64,000 bases of DNA from Anseranas semipalmata (GCA_013399115.1 VXAA01000908.1:519554-583553); one strand, 5' to 3'; numbered from the stretch's first letter, positions 25,191 through 38,151 are shown. A program made the numbers and translations. The notes: generated from the sequence alone by a model not told the origin.

Positions 25191-26929
25191 TATTTCTGTT
25201 TAGTGTGTACACAGATGTCACAGATGTACCTGAATTAGAAAGTGGTTAAAGAAGAAGTGGGAGAGTGCTCTCACATACAGACTGGTTCTACTTCACCACC
25301 ACGAAAAATATTTTCACGATCTAATGATGATTTCATAATTCCCCAGTGGGGGGATGAAGTGGAGCCAGAGTGTTTTTTGTGTATGGACATCTCTTACTGG
25401 GACTACAATAGTAATGACTAACAAGAAGGAAAATGTGTTTGACATTTTTTATTATGGCAATAGCATTTTCAGTGGAAGGAGACAAACAGATAATTACACC
25501 TGCTGGAATCTGTGTGGGCAGAGATTGTTTTGAAATCATGTCTGTCTTATCCATTTATGTGTTGGCACCCCTGGGTATGATCATACAGGCTTTTGCCCTT
25601 TGATGTGGATGCTGTTGCTTCCAGCACGCTTTCCCACATTTGGGGAGAAGTGCTGTTCTCAGTTTCATCTTAATGTTCTTGTACAAGTTCATTATAAAAT
25701 GCTAATTCTTTGCTATATTGACTATCATCTTGGAATTTAAAACTTCAGAAGACAATGAAAAAATGGGGCTATTTCAACAAACTTCATAATCTCTGAGGCA
25801 GCACAGTCAGAGATTAATGAGTCATTTGGGAGAACTTCAATAGAAGAACACATCATCACTCACCAAATTCTGGTTAAATACCGTTTGAATTGATGCTATG
25901 ACTTCAGCAAGACAAAACTTCTCTTCCCATGAGAAAACTCATGATTTTCACTGGGTTCTGTGTTTAAGCATCTATCTGTACATCCATATTACATATTCTC
26001 TTACATGTCTGACAAGTAACTGTGTGTTCTTTGACCATCACTGTGTTTGCATAATTCTATTGTGAGTACAGTGGAGTTAAATCTACATACCAGGAAGAGA
26101 ATTTATCACTTACTGCATCATGTTAAAAATACATTGAATGTGAACAAATTGTGTGCTGTCTATAGGTCTCTTTATAATGCACCTTTTTTGTTTGAAATTA
26201 GCCTCGGTTGGTAATATGGTGCCTTTGTGTTTTATGTTGCTGATAATGTTTAAATATGGAGTACAGAACCAAGGGTGTTCTTCCACAAATACTGCCATCC
26301 CTCTAAGGTTACAGACTGTGATTACATGCTGACTGGATAAATAAATAGCAGTCACTTGAGGCATTATATTTCCTTTCAAAAATACTTTGCCTAGGGAACA
26401 TTAAAACCTAGTTTTCCAAAATTGAAATATTTCCACTCAGTAATCCCTGTATAATCTCTCTGTCTGAATGCCACAGGATTGCTCTATGTCTGAAGGCAGG
26501 CAGCTTTGTCCTTACAGTGAAATGGAAGAATGCAGGTTCTCTTAAAAACCTGTACTATTTACAGGAGATTTGCATGTGCAAAACCCCTCCTAGTGCTTTC
26601 ATTAGTTTTTTATTGTGAGGTGAGATTGTCTGACTGAATAGTCATTGCTATTGGAGTTGCCAAGTTCCTTGTATTTTCCTTAGAGCTATGTGACAAAATT
26701 GACTTTTATCATTCAATAGATGGACCAAAGGAAAGAAGAGGAATGCTCACCTGAAAGGAAAAGTTTTTTTTTTTTTTTTCTTTACTATTGCAGTGTTACA
26801 ATTAACCACTTTGTTCTGAGAAAGCTGAAAGGAAATTCTTCCCCTATTCTTTTGTCCCCCCCTTTTTTTTTCAACTGCAAGTGTAATTTGGCACAAATCC
26901 ATGGAAGATCAAGAAGAATGACCTCTAAA
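25191..26929. other. Unique AT-rich sequence, no gene seen
   Basis: Minus-strand frames of 73 and 89 codons (25333-25554, 26110-26379) have no recognised motif. A T run lies at 26766-26779. Confidence 0.5.
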
Positions 26930-27330
26930 TGGTGAAGAGAAGGGTCACTGAACAACGGAGGATTGAGCAGCTGTCATGTAAGAGAAGAGAGGAGTTTTGC
27001 TTTTTTAAGTGTAATGAATGAAGGTTGAGACAATATGTGACCAAAGGCTATCAGGGAGGTAAAAAAAGAGAGAGTAAAAAAATTAAGCTAAATGAGAGCT
27101 GGCTAAGTACATATAGGAAGAAAGAAACCATGAACTGATTTAGGTTGGAACTTAGAAAATGGTTTGCAACTGACAAAAGAATGAATGTCAGAAGCATTTT
27201 TTCTGATTGGAGCAATAGAGTCAAAATTAAAAAAACAGGATAAATTTTAATATGAACTTGAAAAATTTCTATGCAGGATTATGTGATGAAGTTACCTATG
27301 ATAACAGAGCAGTAGGAAAGACAACTGCAC
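26930..27330 (+). mobile_element. Ancient CR1 LINE (end of ORF2), plus strand
   Basis: AGAAGAGAGGAGTTTTGCTT and AATGAATGAAGGTTGAGACA correspond to the CR1 stretch encoding the 'R.LGLFSLxKRRLRG' region. TTAAGCTAAATGAGAGCTGG, TGATTTAGGTTGGAACTTAG, the GATTGGAGCAATAGA block, the GAACTTGAAAAATTTCTATG block, and TATGTGATGAAGTTACCTAT then GATAACAG follow in the order of old CR1 copies. It covers a segment also present in the 23975-25190 element, so it is a separate insertion and not the same copy interrupted. Dead. Confidence 0.65.
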
Positions 27331-30300
27331 TTTTCTTGCTAGTTCCATCTTCCTATAAATAATTTTGATTTGAATGGACTTTTTGCAGAAAAAAAAATAT
27401 CTATATGAAAATTTTACCTGGTTTTAGAGGTGATTGTCACAGATGAAATAGTGCTGAGTGAGTAGTCAAATCAGTGGCAAAGTGTCCATAGGGTGGGGTG
27501 TGAAGATGGTAAAACAGCATGTACAGCAGCATGTAATCTAGGGAATCTAGGAAATTAAAATCTTTGGGCTAGATAGATGCTACTTAGAACACCTGGCTAG
27601 GGGATGCTGGAGAGAAACTATGATACAGGAATTTATTATCTGAATAGCGAATGAATAACAGGTAAAGCATTTGTAGGAAGAAAGTGCCTTCCCCAGGTTT
27701 GAAAGTGGTTGATCAGTCAGGAAGGATGAGACTGCAATACTGAATTGTGATATTTGATGACATTATAATAATTTGCTGATAAGGCTCTATGGTTGAACTA
27801 GAGGACAGTTCTAGACAGGTCCTGAAAAAGGCAAATCATTTAATCTTCAGGATGAGATAATATAGTCAGGGAGCCAAATGGGGGAATAGGCAAGTTTTTT
27901 TGTTTTGTTCTGTTACAGTTTTAAGTGTGTAAGATGCTAAAATGTGTTTGTACTGTGAAGGGAAAGGTTTAGGAAGAGGAGCAGAAGGGAATGGAGAAAA
28001 AAGTGTGGATCTGCAGGAGAAGGGAGATGGATGTCAGGGAAGGGACGGATCATTTTGAACATACTCTCCTTAGGGAAACCAGTGAGATCTGTGGAAATGA
28101 TACTGGAGCAAGAAGAGAAGAAGACTGGAAGAGACAGGTAGTGGAAAGGGTAGCTCAGATAACAGGCATAGAGTTCAATTACACTGGAGAAATAGAGTTA
28201 TTTACTGTGGAAGATGGCAGGCCAGAAGGAGGAGATGGTCAGTGCTTACTTGAAGAAGCTGTTCTGCTCTGAGATTTCTCTGAAGGATGCTAAGTATATC
28301 CAAGAGGAAGTGGCTGTGGGGGAATAAGTAAGGAGTAGTGACTGGTGGGACAGGCACTCTAAAGGGACAGAGATATCCTGTCTTGTGTGAAGAGACTTTG
28401 CAGAGCTTTGTTATCCAGAATATAGTCATTCTAGATGGATGTATCCTCATGACAGATACTGTCTGCAGGTACAAGCTCCAGACATCATCACTCTTTTTTA
28501 CCATGAGCAAGTGAACATTATTTTGTGAGTTGGTTTTCTTATTGCCAATTACAATGGAAAAGAATAGCTGAATTTTACCTTGCATGTTGTTCAGTTATGA
28601 TTAATGTTCTACTTGAGATACCTTCTGTAAACTTTAATTTCATGAATGGCATTTCTCTTTCCTTTATTCTGAAGTGTGAAAGGAAATCATAAATCCTCTG
28701 ATTATTCCCCAGCCTATAAAATGCAAGTGCAAATTTATGTGATCTCTTCAGTGCATTGATTAGATCTCATCTACGGATCTGCTCACACTCGAATTACCAA
28801 AAAGAGATTCTTTTGCAATTTAGCTTTCTCCAGGGAATATTTTCCACCTTATTTTCTACAATGCCTTTACATACATTGTTTTTGCACACTGACTTTTTGT
28901 CTTTAAAGGAGATGGGCTGTTGCCAGTTTTCATACTTTTTTCATGAATTTCTTGTCTTATTTTTAAGAAAGAAAGAACAAAAAAAAGATTTTTAGTCCTC
29001 ATAGATATAGAAGATGATTATCTGGGGATCTGAGAAGTCAGAAGTAAATTAATTACAGATACGTTTTTTTTTCCTGTTTTTTAATCTCCTGAACATATTC
29101 TGGTCATGCTCATGGCTAATTTTTGTTGTTGTTGTTGGGAAAGAGCTGAGTAGTCCTTATTTTCAAATACTTTGGCTAATCAATACTTGAGTTGGTTCAG
29201 AAAGCACCATCTGTGCACATAGAGCAGCTATGCAAGTTAATGTTATCTTCACATGTTGTGAGACCCCAAGTAAAACACTAAGGAAAATAAACCTCTACAT
29301 CCTATTCTTCAGTACTTTTATGCAGAATGAGGAGATTTGTCCTGACAAGAAATTAAAAAAATTCTTGTCAGGGTTCTGGAAAATAGTCAGAGTTGACAGA
29401 TGGTGTACCTGGCTTCAGATGTGGATATAGACAAAGGGAATCCACTTTATCACAGGGAGGGGGAAGCAAATGAGATTAAAGAACTGCCCAGAAACAGAAT
29501 TTGTTTTTTGTGAAATGGAGTGATTCATTTTCTTTAATATACATATATATTTTATATGCATGTTCTTCAAACATCTGCTCAGGCAGAAGCAGAAAATCAA
29601 AAGGCCCTGAGACAGACACTTCTGCCTCAGTTGTCTTGGCTCAATTAAAACCAAAAACTCAGAAGAAAAACTCTTCAGTCCAGAGCTGAAGTGTTCATGG
29701 ATGCCAGCTATGCCTATCTGAACCATTTTGCCCTTTCTCAGACCCACTTTCAACTTTCCACCGTTCTTCTCCAGTATTGCTTTTTCTCAGCCAGTCTTGA
29801 AAATAATTTTAATTCACTATTTTTTAAAAACATAGTGCTGCTCACTAACGAGGGACTGTGATGATAACGGCAAATGGTGCATCTCATGCAAATGATGAAT
29901 CAAGGTAACTGATCCACGTAATATGGATGAAATATTAGCTGGCCACTCTGATGTTAATGACATTGCAAGATGAGTCTTGGGGTCTCTGACATCTTCGTGT
30001 TTGTCAAAATATTTTAGTTGTTATTCATCTGCATTGCTATACTATCTAATTTCTTTTTATTAATAAGATATTAAATAGAAACCTGTATTTCTTACATTAG
30101 CTTCTGTCTCTGTGGAGATTTCTTTTGAATGTCACTCAGAAAAAAAGCATCAGCATTGAAGTTTATTGAAAATGAATAAGTAAAAAAACACTCATTACTT
30201 TTGTGATACTTAATAACACAGATGTCTTCTCTTTATCACATTTATTTAATATAATTACATTGAGTACTTGAGATTTCAAGCTTCTGTTAGAGCTTTATTC

Positions 30301-31743
30301 ATAAGAACAAAAAGATTTGATACACGCAGGTTCTAATACATGTGATGTGACTATACAGTGGAGACTACAATTTACCCCTGTTCTAACAAAAGTGCACTTG
30401 GCTTATGTACTGAAATTAAATGAATTGATGGTTTATCAGTATAGCACATTTATGTGACAAATACTTGAAAAATTGACTTCCCCAATAGTTACTGATTTAG
30501 GAAAAGCCTTTCTGAAACAAGATCCTGTTCAGATCTGAAGGCATGCATTACTTATTTATTTTTTGCACAGGTGAAAGAGACATAGAATGGAAATTGTTTC
30601 AGTTTCAGGTTTTCATAGTGATCACACTGTGCACTCTCTGTTGGGTGTCTGAATAAAAGAAATGAGGCTTTGAGAGACACCGAGCATTTTAGTTCCTAAT
30701 GTAGTCTACAGAAACAGCAGTAATTTGTGTTGTGTATAGGGCCACTCCACTTGGGTCCTCTGAAGAGCGCTCCCAGTCTTCAGAATTTTGTGATAATGAA
30801 GGTATATGTTTTAATATAACAGATTTGAGAAATAAAGGCATCTCTTTGCATCTCTGTTCCATTCCCTGCATGCTATATATTTATATATACATGTATGTAT
30901 ATTGTGGTGCTGAATGTAGTGTGGTATTTATTTCCTGGCATTAAAAAGAAACAGTAAAAACCTATCTGTTTTCTCTACTTTAATGGCATTGTAAAATATC
31001 AAGGTTGGAGAGAAGGGGATGAAAGTTTTCTCTATGGCCATTAAAAAAAACTTTTGGCATTCCTCTTTGTAAAATTCACTTTCCTCGTTCTTGTTCCCTA
31101 TTCGTTTCAGTATTTTTCTCATAATACTTCTCCTTTGATATTTTCCCTTTAGTTTTCTTCAAGTTGCCTATATAGTCAGTCCCATCCTTTTTTCTGCCCA
31201 GCTCTCAGAACTCTTCTATGTACTACTAATGTTTAGTATATTTACTTTAATCTCTGCTTTGTTTACTTTTTTTATTAATGATTTTCTACAGATACTTTCA
31301 ACATGTTCATTTCTATAACCTGGAGTCTTCTTGAGATAGCATGTCTGGATCACTGCATGGGTGTGGAACTTTGTTTGCTTTCCTTCAGCTGACTCTTTCT
31401 TCCTGTTTCATTGCTACTATGACTGGGAGATAATTTGGAATGCAAACTGACAAGACTCTGGAGTACATGAAAATAAATAACTTGGTTAGTAGGATGAAAA
31501 AAAGAGCAAGAGATAGGCTATGATGCTTGTGCTTCTAGATAAAATTCCATGTTTCAGCCCATGTGTTTAAATGCTTACTCTTCCATAATGGTCTGGAAAC
31601 ATCTCTAATTGAAATTAAAATGCAAGGCCTGAAAAAGGACTTTTAAAACTACATGGTTGTCTTTATTTGATCTCCACTGTTGTGGTATCCAGGCACTCTG
31701 CAGTCTTTACTTCAGTGCATGTTTCAGAGAAGTAGGTGTTATT
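27331..31743. other. Unique sequence, partly purine-rich; no gene seen
   Basis: 27950-28270 is purine-rich on the plus strand and so is open over 93 codons there and 127 codons on the opposite strand. Neither product is recognisable. A (TTG)n run lies at 29123-29137. The stretch 29840-29970 holds an octamer ATGCAAAT at 29886-29893 and looks like non-coding regulatory DNA in texture, without proof. Confidence 0.45.
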
Positions 31744-31806
31744 GCAAGTAGGTAGGTGTTTTCATTCCTATTTTACACATGGATACTGAAAATAAAGCAA
31801 TTTAGG
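31744..31806 (-). mobile_element. MIR SINE remnant, minus strand
   Basis: GTAGGTAGGTGTTTTCATTC followed by CTATTTTACACATGGATACT, then GAAAATAAAGCAATTTA, matches the reverse complement of the MIR 3' half ('gtaggtactattattatccccattttacagatgaggaaactgaggc'). The copy is short and old. Confidence 0.5.
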
Positions 31807-32231
31807 TGGCAGTAGCTGCAGAAAACACTTAAATGACCTTAAAATTCTAAACTACCGTCGTAGAGAAAAAAAGTGTCGGAGTAAAGATTCAATCTCATGT
31901 TTCACGTGCTTGCGTTAAAGTCTACAATGTTGGATTATCTTCGTTTTGATGAAATAGAATGCTTGTATTTGCACTCTTACTTTCACTTTACTCAAATATG
32001 ATGTATTAGAGATCATGATAGGACATGAAAGTGATATGGTGAGGGTAATGGGTAGACTCAATGTGAACAAGAAAAAAAAAAGTGGTGCTCTGCTTCCAGT
32101 CAGTGTTTCTGTAGGCTGGGTTGCTCAAGCAATTCGAAATTACTTTTTAATCACAGGAACTTGATTCTGAAGTTATGTGAATTTGATTTGAGTCAACTTT
32201 GTCGAACTATGTGCTGGAAAGGACACTGAAG

Positions 32232-32272
32232 CCTGAGAATTTTGGCACTTTGACCTGAGAATTTTGGCACTT
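32232..32272. repeat. Short direct duplication, 22-bp period
   Basis: CCTGAGAATTTTGGCACTT occurs at 32232-32250 and again at 32254-32272, separated by TGA, with no mismatch. Confidence 0.95.
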
Positions 32273-32380
32273 CCTTCTTGTTGCTAGGCTGAAAACACTA
32301 TGTGAAGAGCTGTCCTTACAACCTTCTCTCCATTTTCGTCAAGTGCAGAACTAAGGGGAAAAGGGTGGAATGTCAGCAGT

Positions 32381-32407
32381 TGTGTGTGTGTGTGTGTGTG
32401 TTTTTTT
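32381..32407. repeat. (TG)10 followed by T7
   Basis: Ten TG dinucleotides at 32381-32400 are followed directly by a short T run. Confidence 0.97.
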
Positions 32408-32925
32408 AAACTTGGTTAAGCAGTGAGTAATTGTACGAGTCAAATTTACATGGTTCATATGGTTTACCTGATCTCTGCTTTGTGTCAGTGAGATTGCATG
32501 CGAGTCTGATCTCATTCCCATCGAAGAAGCTGTCTGCCTACTCCTTGTGCTCCTGACTTGAGTAGTCTTGATTAATTGTACTGGAAATTACTTGTAGAGT
32601 AGGAGAAAGGGTCTGCTTATAAAAGTCTGTTGTCTTTCTGTTGTATTTTGTTACTTTATTGCTGTAATTAACTTTATATAGTTATTTATAGTGGACACAA
32701 TCACGTTTATTCTAGCTTTAGAGAGATTATAGACTCAGAGATATTCCCTCTGTTTAAAACATGGAGTACCTCTTGAATCAGATATACATTTTTTAAATGG
32801 GTCTGCTGTACCTTTGAGAAAAATTCAAGGATGATCCCCAGCAGAAAACTTAGCAATGGTATATACACAAGTAGCTGGACATCTACTGTTGACGCACCAT
32901 AGATACTTTTGAAAGGATAAGCTAG

Positions 32926-32990
32926 TTTTTTTTTTTTTTTTTCTGCAAAATAGAACAATTCGGGGGGGGNNNNNNNNNNNNNNNNNNNNN
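32926..32990. other. Poly-T, G8 run and 21-base assembly gap
   Basis: T17 at 32926-32942 is followed 19 bases later by a G run at 32962-32969 and then 21 N at 32970-32990. The N run is an assembly gap; the missing length is not known from the sequence. A minus-strand open frame of 131 codons crosses the gap and should be ignored. Confidence 0.95.
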
Positions 32991-35375
32991 GAGAAAGGAA
33001 AATATTACAACACTTTAAAAATGTACACAGGAAGACAGTTTTTCTTTGCTTTGCTACACACATTTTTAAGCTGAGTTTTTGCTGCCTCTTATTTGTCAGC
33101 ACAAGGTCATGATGTCTAGATAAAGAGATACATCAATGAATTGAGCATAAGTACTGAGATGGGTATTTGTCTAGTCACCAGTCTGTGAAAAAACATGTAC
33201 ATTTGTAAGAAACCATGATTCCTAAATAAAATACGAACGGGATCCTATGTACAGTATCTTCCAAATTACTGAATTACAGAACTTTGACTTTGTATATTAG
33301 TGGTTTTGCTTTGAGTGCTAAATTGGGATTGTTGGCTAGAATAATTGTATTCAGGAGATTGCCAAAAGGCCCAGCAAGGTGAAGTGCAGCAAACAGAAGA
33401 CTTGTCTAGAGACAATAACAGCAAGAAGTTGTCAAAACACAGGTTGTGCAATTTTGTTGGCTATAACAATTAATAAATTAGTGAAAAGATGCATTTTGGG
33501 GAAGAAGATGGGCTCTTCTTAGCAATGACTCTGTAAAAGGTGAATTAAAGATACTGTTTTATATTGTGTATGCCTATGTGTCTGACTTCTGACATGATGA
33601 ACACATGTAAGGCTAGGTTGAGGGTTCAGGAATAAAATACAGCTTATTCAGCTGAATATGGGCTTCTTCTCTAATCTTTTTTCAGAAGGTTGATGGTTCT
33701 AGTGATTAGATTAGATGGGAAAAATGCACTTTTGGACAGATGTGCTGGCTTTCCTTCTGTTGCTATATAACTTGTGAACTGGTGAATGTGGGCTTGGGGG
33801 AATCAACTCCCTACCCGTTTTGGAGCTATTATTTACATCAGTGAAGGGCCTTAAAATCCCACTCAAATAATGGATTACAAGGAAGGTTCATTCTGCCCCT
33901 GAGTAAGTCACACTCCTGGTCTCCTGCTGTCTTTGGTTGAGCTACATGGGATTAAAAGGTAGGACCTAGCCATGGAGCGTAAGTGCGCTGTGCTCCATGT
34001 GTGGGCATGTGTGGTCTGTTTTCCAGCCCAGCTGCTCTGGGGCAGGTCCAGTGGAGGTGGAGGGGAGAGAGGAGGACGCAGCTGCCAAATGTGGGCTGTA
34101 GGGTCCCCAGTATGTTTCCAGCCTCACATTGCTGCTGCAACAAGATCAGATGCAAGAAGCATCTGCTCGTGGGGAGGCAGAAATAAAGCAGAGGACAACA
34201 ATTGCTAGGAGACAATTTATTAGATGGTTTTGAGCCTTTTTCTCCCAGTTCTTGAATGGTTAGTGAACAGAGTGTGATTTGTGCCCATTTGTTCATTATT
34301 TATAATAAACTGTTGAAAGGTTTATATGAGGATACCAGTCTGTGCATTTGCTTCTGAATGACTCACCAGAATTACTAGGAGAGGTGTTCACTGCTAATAA
34401 TGTGCTATTTCTTCTGGCTCAAGTAGGGCATGGTGTTGTTTTTCATTCCTGGACTGGAGGACTTCCATATCTTTCCAGGTGATACTCTTCTCTCAGCACC
34501 TCATATTCATATACTAATGTACACATACTGTCACATGCACGTTTTTCCCCTTTTTCCCTTGTTTTTGTTTGGCTAATATCCTGCTGAACAAACTTTTTTT
34601 TTTTTTCTTATAGACAAGCATCAGAACTGAAAAAGTTCAGGAATGTTATATATTTCAACAACTGTTCATGATTTTTTTAAAAAATTCTTCTTTGATTTTG
34701 CAGTGCTTGCCTCATGCTACTAAGTTATTACCAAATGGCATTTTATGCAAGGAGTAGATGGTACTTCACAGATAGCTGCTCTGGGGGTGGAGGATGGGAA
34801 GCTATTTTGATCTATTTATCAAATAGCTTGCAGCTTTCATTTCAAGGCAAAGAAAAATTACTGAGAAAAGAAAACACATTCTTATCTAGAGATCTATTCA
34901 GCAAATAAAAATTAAAAAAAAGAAAAAAGAAAAAAAGGAAATTCTACAGGCTTCATGCTTATGCTAATATAGGTTATTTTCCCTTTAACAAGCAATTATT
35001 AGATAGATAAATATACTTTCTTGGTGTTTGAGAAGATCTTTCAAAGTCTATTCCTATATTCTTATGTTGACAAGAATATTTCTGTGGATTTTTTTCTAAG
35101 CAACTTTCTTACTTTCTTTCTATTTCTTTAATTATTAGAAACAGCAGCAAATAGCACTTTTTATATCTTCCTCAGATACTGATTGTCTGTTTCTTTTCTC
35201 AGATTAGTTCCATGTACTTCATTCACATCTGCAAAAGTACTCCTGATTTACACAATTATGAGTAAGATGTGAATTAGAGCCTAAGGAAATAGATTTTTGA
35301 AGCTAAAGAGAGTTGTGATACAGCAATCAAATTCAGTCATTTAAAAATTTAATTAAAATGATGACTTTTACATTA
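32991..35375. other. Unique sequence, no gene seen
   Basis: The GC-richer patch 33960-34210 holds open frames of 67 to 114 codons on both strands, none recognisable. A purine-only stretch lies at 34908-34940, and T runs are at 34591-34606. Confidence 0.45.
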
Positions 35376-35470
35376 TTCACTGTCTTGGCTATTTGACAAG
35401 TCACTTAATTTCTATGTCTCCTCTTTTTTTCTCCCCATCTTTATATTGGTAGGAATGTTCCTAACATGTC
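35376..35470 (+). mobile_element. MIR SINE remnant, plus strand
   Basis: TTGGCTATTTGACAAGTCAC followed by TTAATTTCTATGTCTCC, then CTCCCCATCTTTATATTGGT and AGGAATG, parallels the MIR core and 3' end ('gtgaccttgggcaagtcacttaacctctctgtgcctcagtttccccatctgtaaaatggggat'). Confidence 0.5.
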
Positions 35471-35537
35471 AACTTACCTTATAGAAACATTGGCAAGAAT
35501 AATATTTCTAGAGCAATTATATTAATTAATTTCTAAG

Positions 35538-35555
35538 TCTTTTTTTCTTTTTTCT

Positions 35556-35595
<40 letters not shown>

Positions 35596-35600
35596 TTTTT
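35538..35600. repeat. Pyrimidine tract with (TC)13 and T13
   Basis: A mixed T/C tract leads into uninterrupted TC repeats at 35561-35587, followed by T to 35600. Confidence 0.95.
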
Positions 35601-36612
35601 ATAACATTCGAACTAGTGTCAGCAACAGGTTACCATTTGAGGAGAAGGGACTGTTTTTTGTTCATTACTCTAAGATACTCATATCCACATCTATTAGCCC
35701 ACTACTGAAGAACACCAAAGCATCATTTCACACTGTACCATGGGTCGGGGGGGAGGAGGGTGTTATGATTTTACAGGCCTTTTTGTTCAGGATTCCTAGG
35801 GATTTCTCTTTAGACTGTCCTTCACAGCCAGTGCTGTGTAATTGGAGAGATTGCTTTAGTATCCTGAATCATAGACATTTGGGCTTGTAATTAGATTTTA
35901 CTTGGTGATTTTGTTTTGCTGAATATATAAATAAAAAGTATGAGCAATTGCTTTGCTTTAAGCCCAAAGGAATTCACCAGTATGTTATGGTATAGCTGAC
36001 TGTTCATTAGCTGATGTACATGCTTCATGCAGTGCCAGTCATCATGCTATTAAGTGAGCTTTGAAAATGAAGTGGCTTTTTTTTTCCACTAGTCCCTGCA
36101 ATATGCAATTAATGAGGGGCTGTTCTGAAAATGCTAAAAGCTTTGCTCTTGCAGTTTTGCTTTTGCACTTCCTACTTCTCCCTCTCCCTTTTTTCCTGGC
36201 TCCCAGCAGCTCCATAGGGAATGAGATCTGCAGAGAAGCAGAAGTGAGTCATTTCTCTCAGTAAGTGAAATATGCCTCCCATTTCTCCCAGTCTTCTGTT
36301 GAAGGATTTATTTTCTATTTCAGCAAGCACCAGCTGAACCTGAGAGTCTTTGGTTTCCAACCGATGCAGGGGTGTAGAAGGGCTCACCACAGTGTAACCT
36401 AAAGTATGAAAGGAGTTTAAAAAGTGATCTGGAAGGAGGATGCTGAAGTTAAAATGATAAAATTTCCTCTTTTACAGCCAGGGCAAATTGCAAATCCAAA
36501 ACCTGCCTTTGGCTGAAGCTTTAATCTAGTAAATGTCACTCAAAGCATCGTTTCCTATTTTGCATCAGATGGAGGCTCAGGTGAAAAAGAACCAACTTTT
36601 TCTTGTACCAAC
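35601..36612. other. Unique sequence, no gene seen
   Basis: A G-rich run lies at 35747-35759. The stretch 36000-36135 is repeat-free, with words such as TGCAATTAATGAGG, and could be conserved non-coding DNA. No gene was recognised. Confidence 0.45.
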
Positions 36613-36812
36613 CTTCATGCTATCAGTGGAAGGCTCTTCCTCAGTCTCAGGGGTCCCAGTTATCAGGGGGATCAGTACAGGGAGTAGCTGAAGGAAGTGG
36701 TGCAGGTCTAAATGGCTGCTGGTCTCTCGTATTTCCTGCTCATGGGTGGAGGTAATGGTAGTCTTGTGTGTTTGAGGACAGAAAGTCAAAGAGGTCTCAG
36801 CTTCTGATGACT
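36613..36812 (-). other. Weak candidate internal exon, unidentified product
   Basis: On the minus strand, a T-rich tract ending TCTTTTTCCTAG (AG at 36814-36813) is followed by 66 open codons. They end AGC ATG AAG immediately before GTTGGTAC, a possible splice donor (GT at 36612-36611). The exon would be 200 bp, entered in phase 1 and left in phase 0. The peptide is Ser/Thr/Glu-rich with a short hydrophobic centre (HFLQLLPVLIPLITG) and an acidic PETEEEPSTDS stretch. I recognise no family. The surrounding frame is open over 103 codons (36577-36888). It could well be chance, because the donor is weak and no partner exon was found. Confidence 0.13.
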
Positions 36813-38151
36813 CTAGGAAAAAGATAAATTTAGGCAGAGTGTCAAACTTGTATAAAACCCCTCCTAGCCCTTCCCAGCTGTATTTCAATCATTAGTGGTG
36901 TGCAAGAACCTTCAATTAAAGATAGTGAGGGGTCTTGTGAGGAGTCAATTTATGTGAGGAAGAGGGGTTTGGGCAGGATGGAAATGGGTTTTATGCACTG
37001 GAGGCCAGTGACCTTTAATGATATGGACTAGAAGAAAACTGGTTGAAAAATGGGGGATTTTTGACAACTATAGTGACTGTCAGAGATACTCGAAGCAGTA
37101 GGTTTCTTTCTGCCATATGACATTCTCACAGTGTTACAGACTAACCATGCCTCTTCTCCACCAGTGCTAGCTGGGAATGTAAGTGATACAAGGAGTTCAA
37201 GGAGAAAACCTTTAAGCTTCAAGTACAGTTGCAAACCTACTGATTTTTATTGACACGATCAATGATACAGATGTTTTACTAGCAGCAGCTCTAGGAGAAC
37301 AGATAAGTTATATAGCCAAGTCTTTGAAAATAGTGGGCAGTGTAGATCCCAGTGCGGAAAATGCACTAGCTCTGCATCTAATTATACAAAGGGAGAGACT
37401 GCTGAGCTCCAGTCAGTTGCTTATCAAACACATTAGTTACACCTTTCATAATCGGTTCTTTTGTATCTGCATAATTAATTCTTACTTGTTGCTGAAGATC
37501 TGCTTCTCTGTTAGGCTGGTTTGTTCTGATTTCTCTTCAAGAAGTATAAATGTCATGGAAAATGTCATATTTCTGAAAATAAATGGGGTATGAAGGTATT
37601 TCCAAATGGGCAAGGCTCAGAACCTCTCTGGCTGCTTTTTCTAAGATTTTAGACAGCCTTTTCTTCCCTGCGCACTGTCAGGTCGGGCCAGCAGGTATCA
37701 GCCCCTAAGTTCTGAGTCAACAGAAATCATGCTGACTTGTCCAAGGACTGGACTGTCAACTGACTGGAGTTACAGGAATTGGTAGGGTTTCAACTCAGAA
37801 ACTGACCAGCTTTATGTATACAGCTCACAATGTTCAAAGCAAGAACCCCTCAGGTTATTAACACTAGGGTTTTAGATCTCACTGCAGTTACCTTTGTGCA
37901 ATAAATCTTTTCTGAAGTAGACACAGAGTTATGATGCCAAACAGAGTCAGTGTTCAATATCACAGTGGAGGTAATTCATTCTTTTGAGAGTAATGAACTT
38001 GGCATCAGTGATGATGGTGCTTTTTACAACTGTCTTGTCACTGGGGATTACAGTTTGAACCACATTTATCCTACTGTTCATTTGATATGAAATTTATGCC
38101 CAGTAATTCTTGAGGAAGCATTGGTTACTGGAGTGCATAGAAAGAGTTAGG
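36813..38151. other. Unique sequence, no gene seen
   Basis: Frames of 68 and 89 codons (37028-37234 minus, 37324-37593 plus) show no motif. No repeat was recognised before the CR1 at 38152. Confidence 0.5.

Noticed and set aside
28202..28585. 127-codon minus-strand frame
   Set aside because: It arises opposite a purine-rich plus strand where stops are rare; no recognisable protein.
32707..33102. 131-codon minus-strand frame
   Set aside because: It runs through the 21-base N gap, which the translation reads as unknown residues.
33960..34296. GC-richer patch with open frames on both strands
   Set aside because: No known domain, no consistent frame with splice sites, and no CpG-island character.
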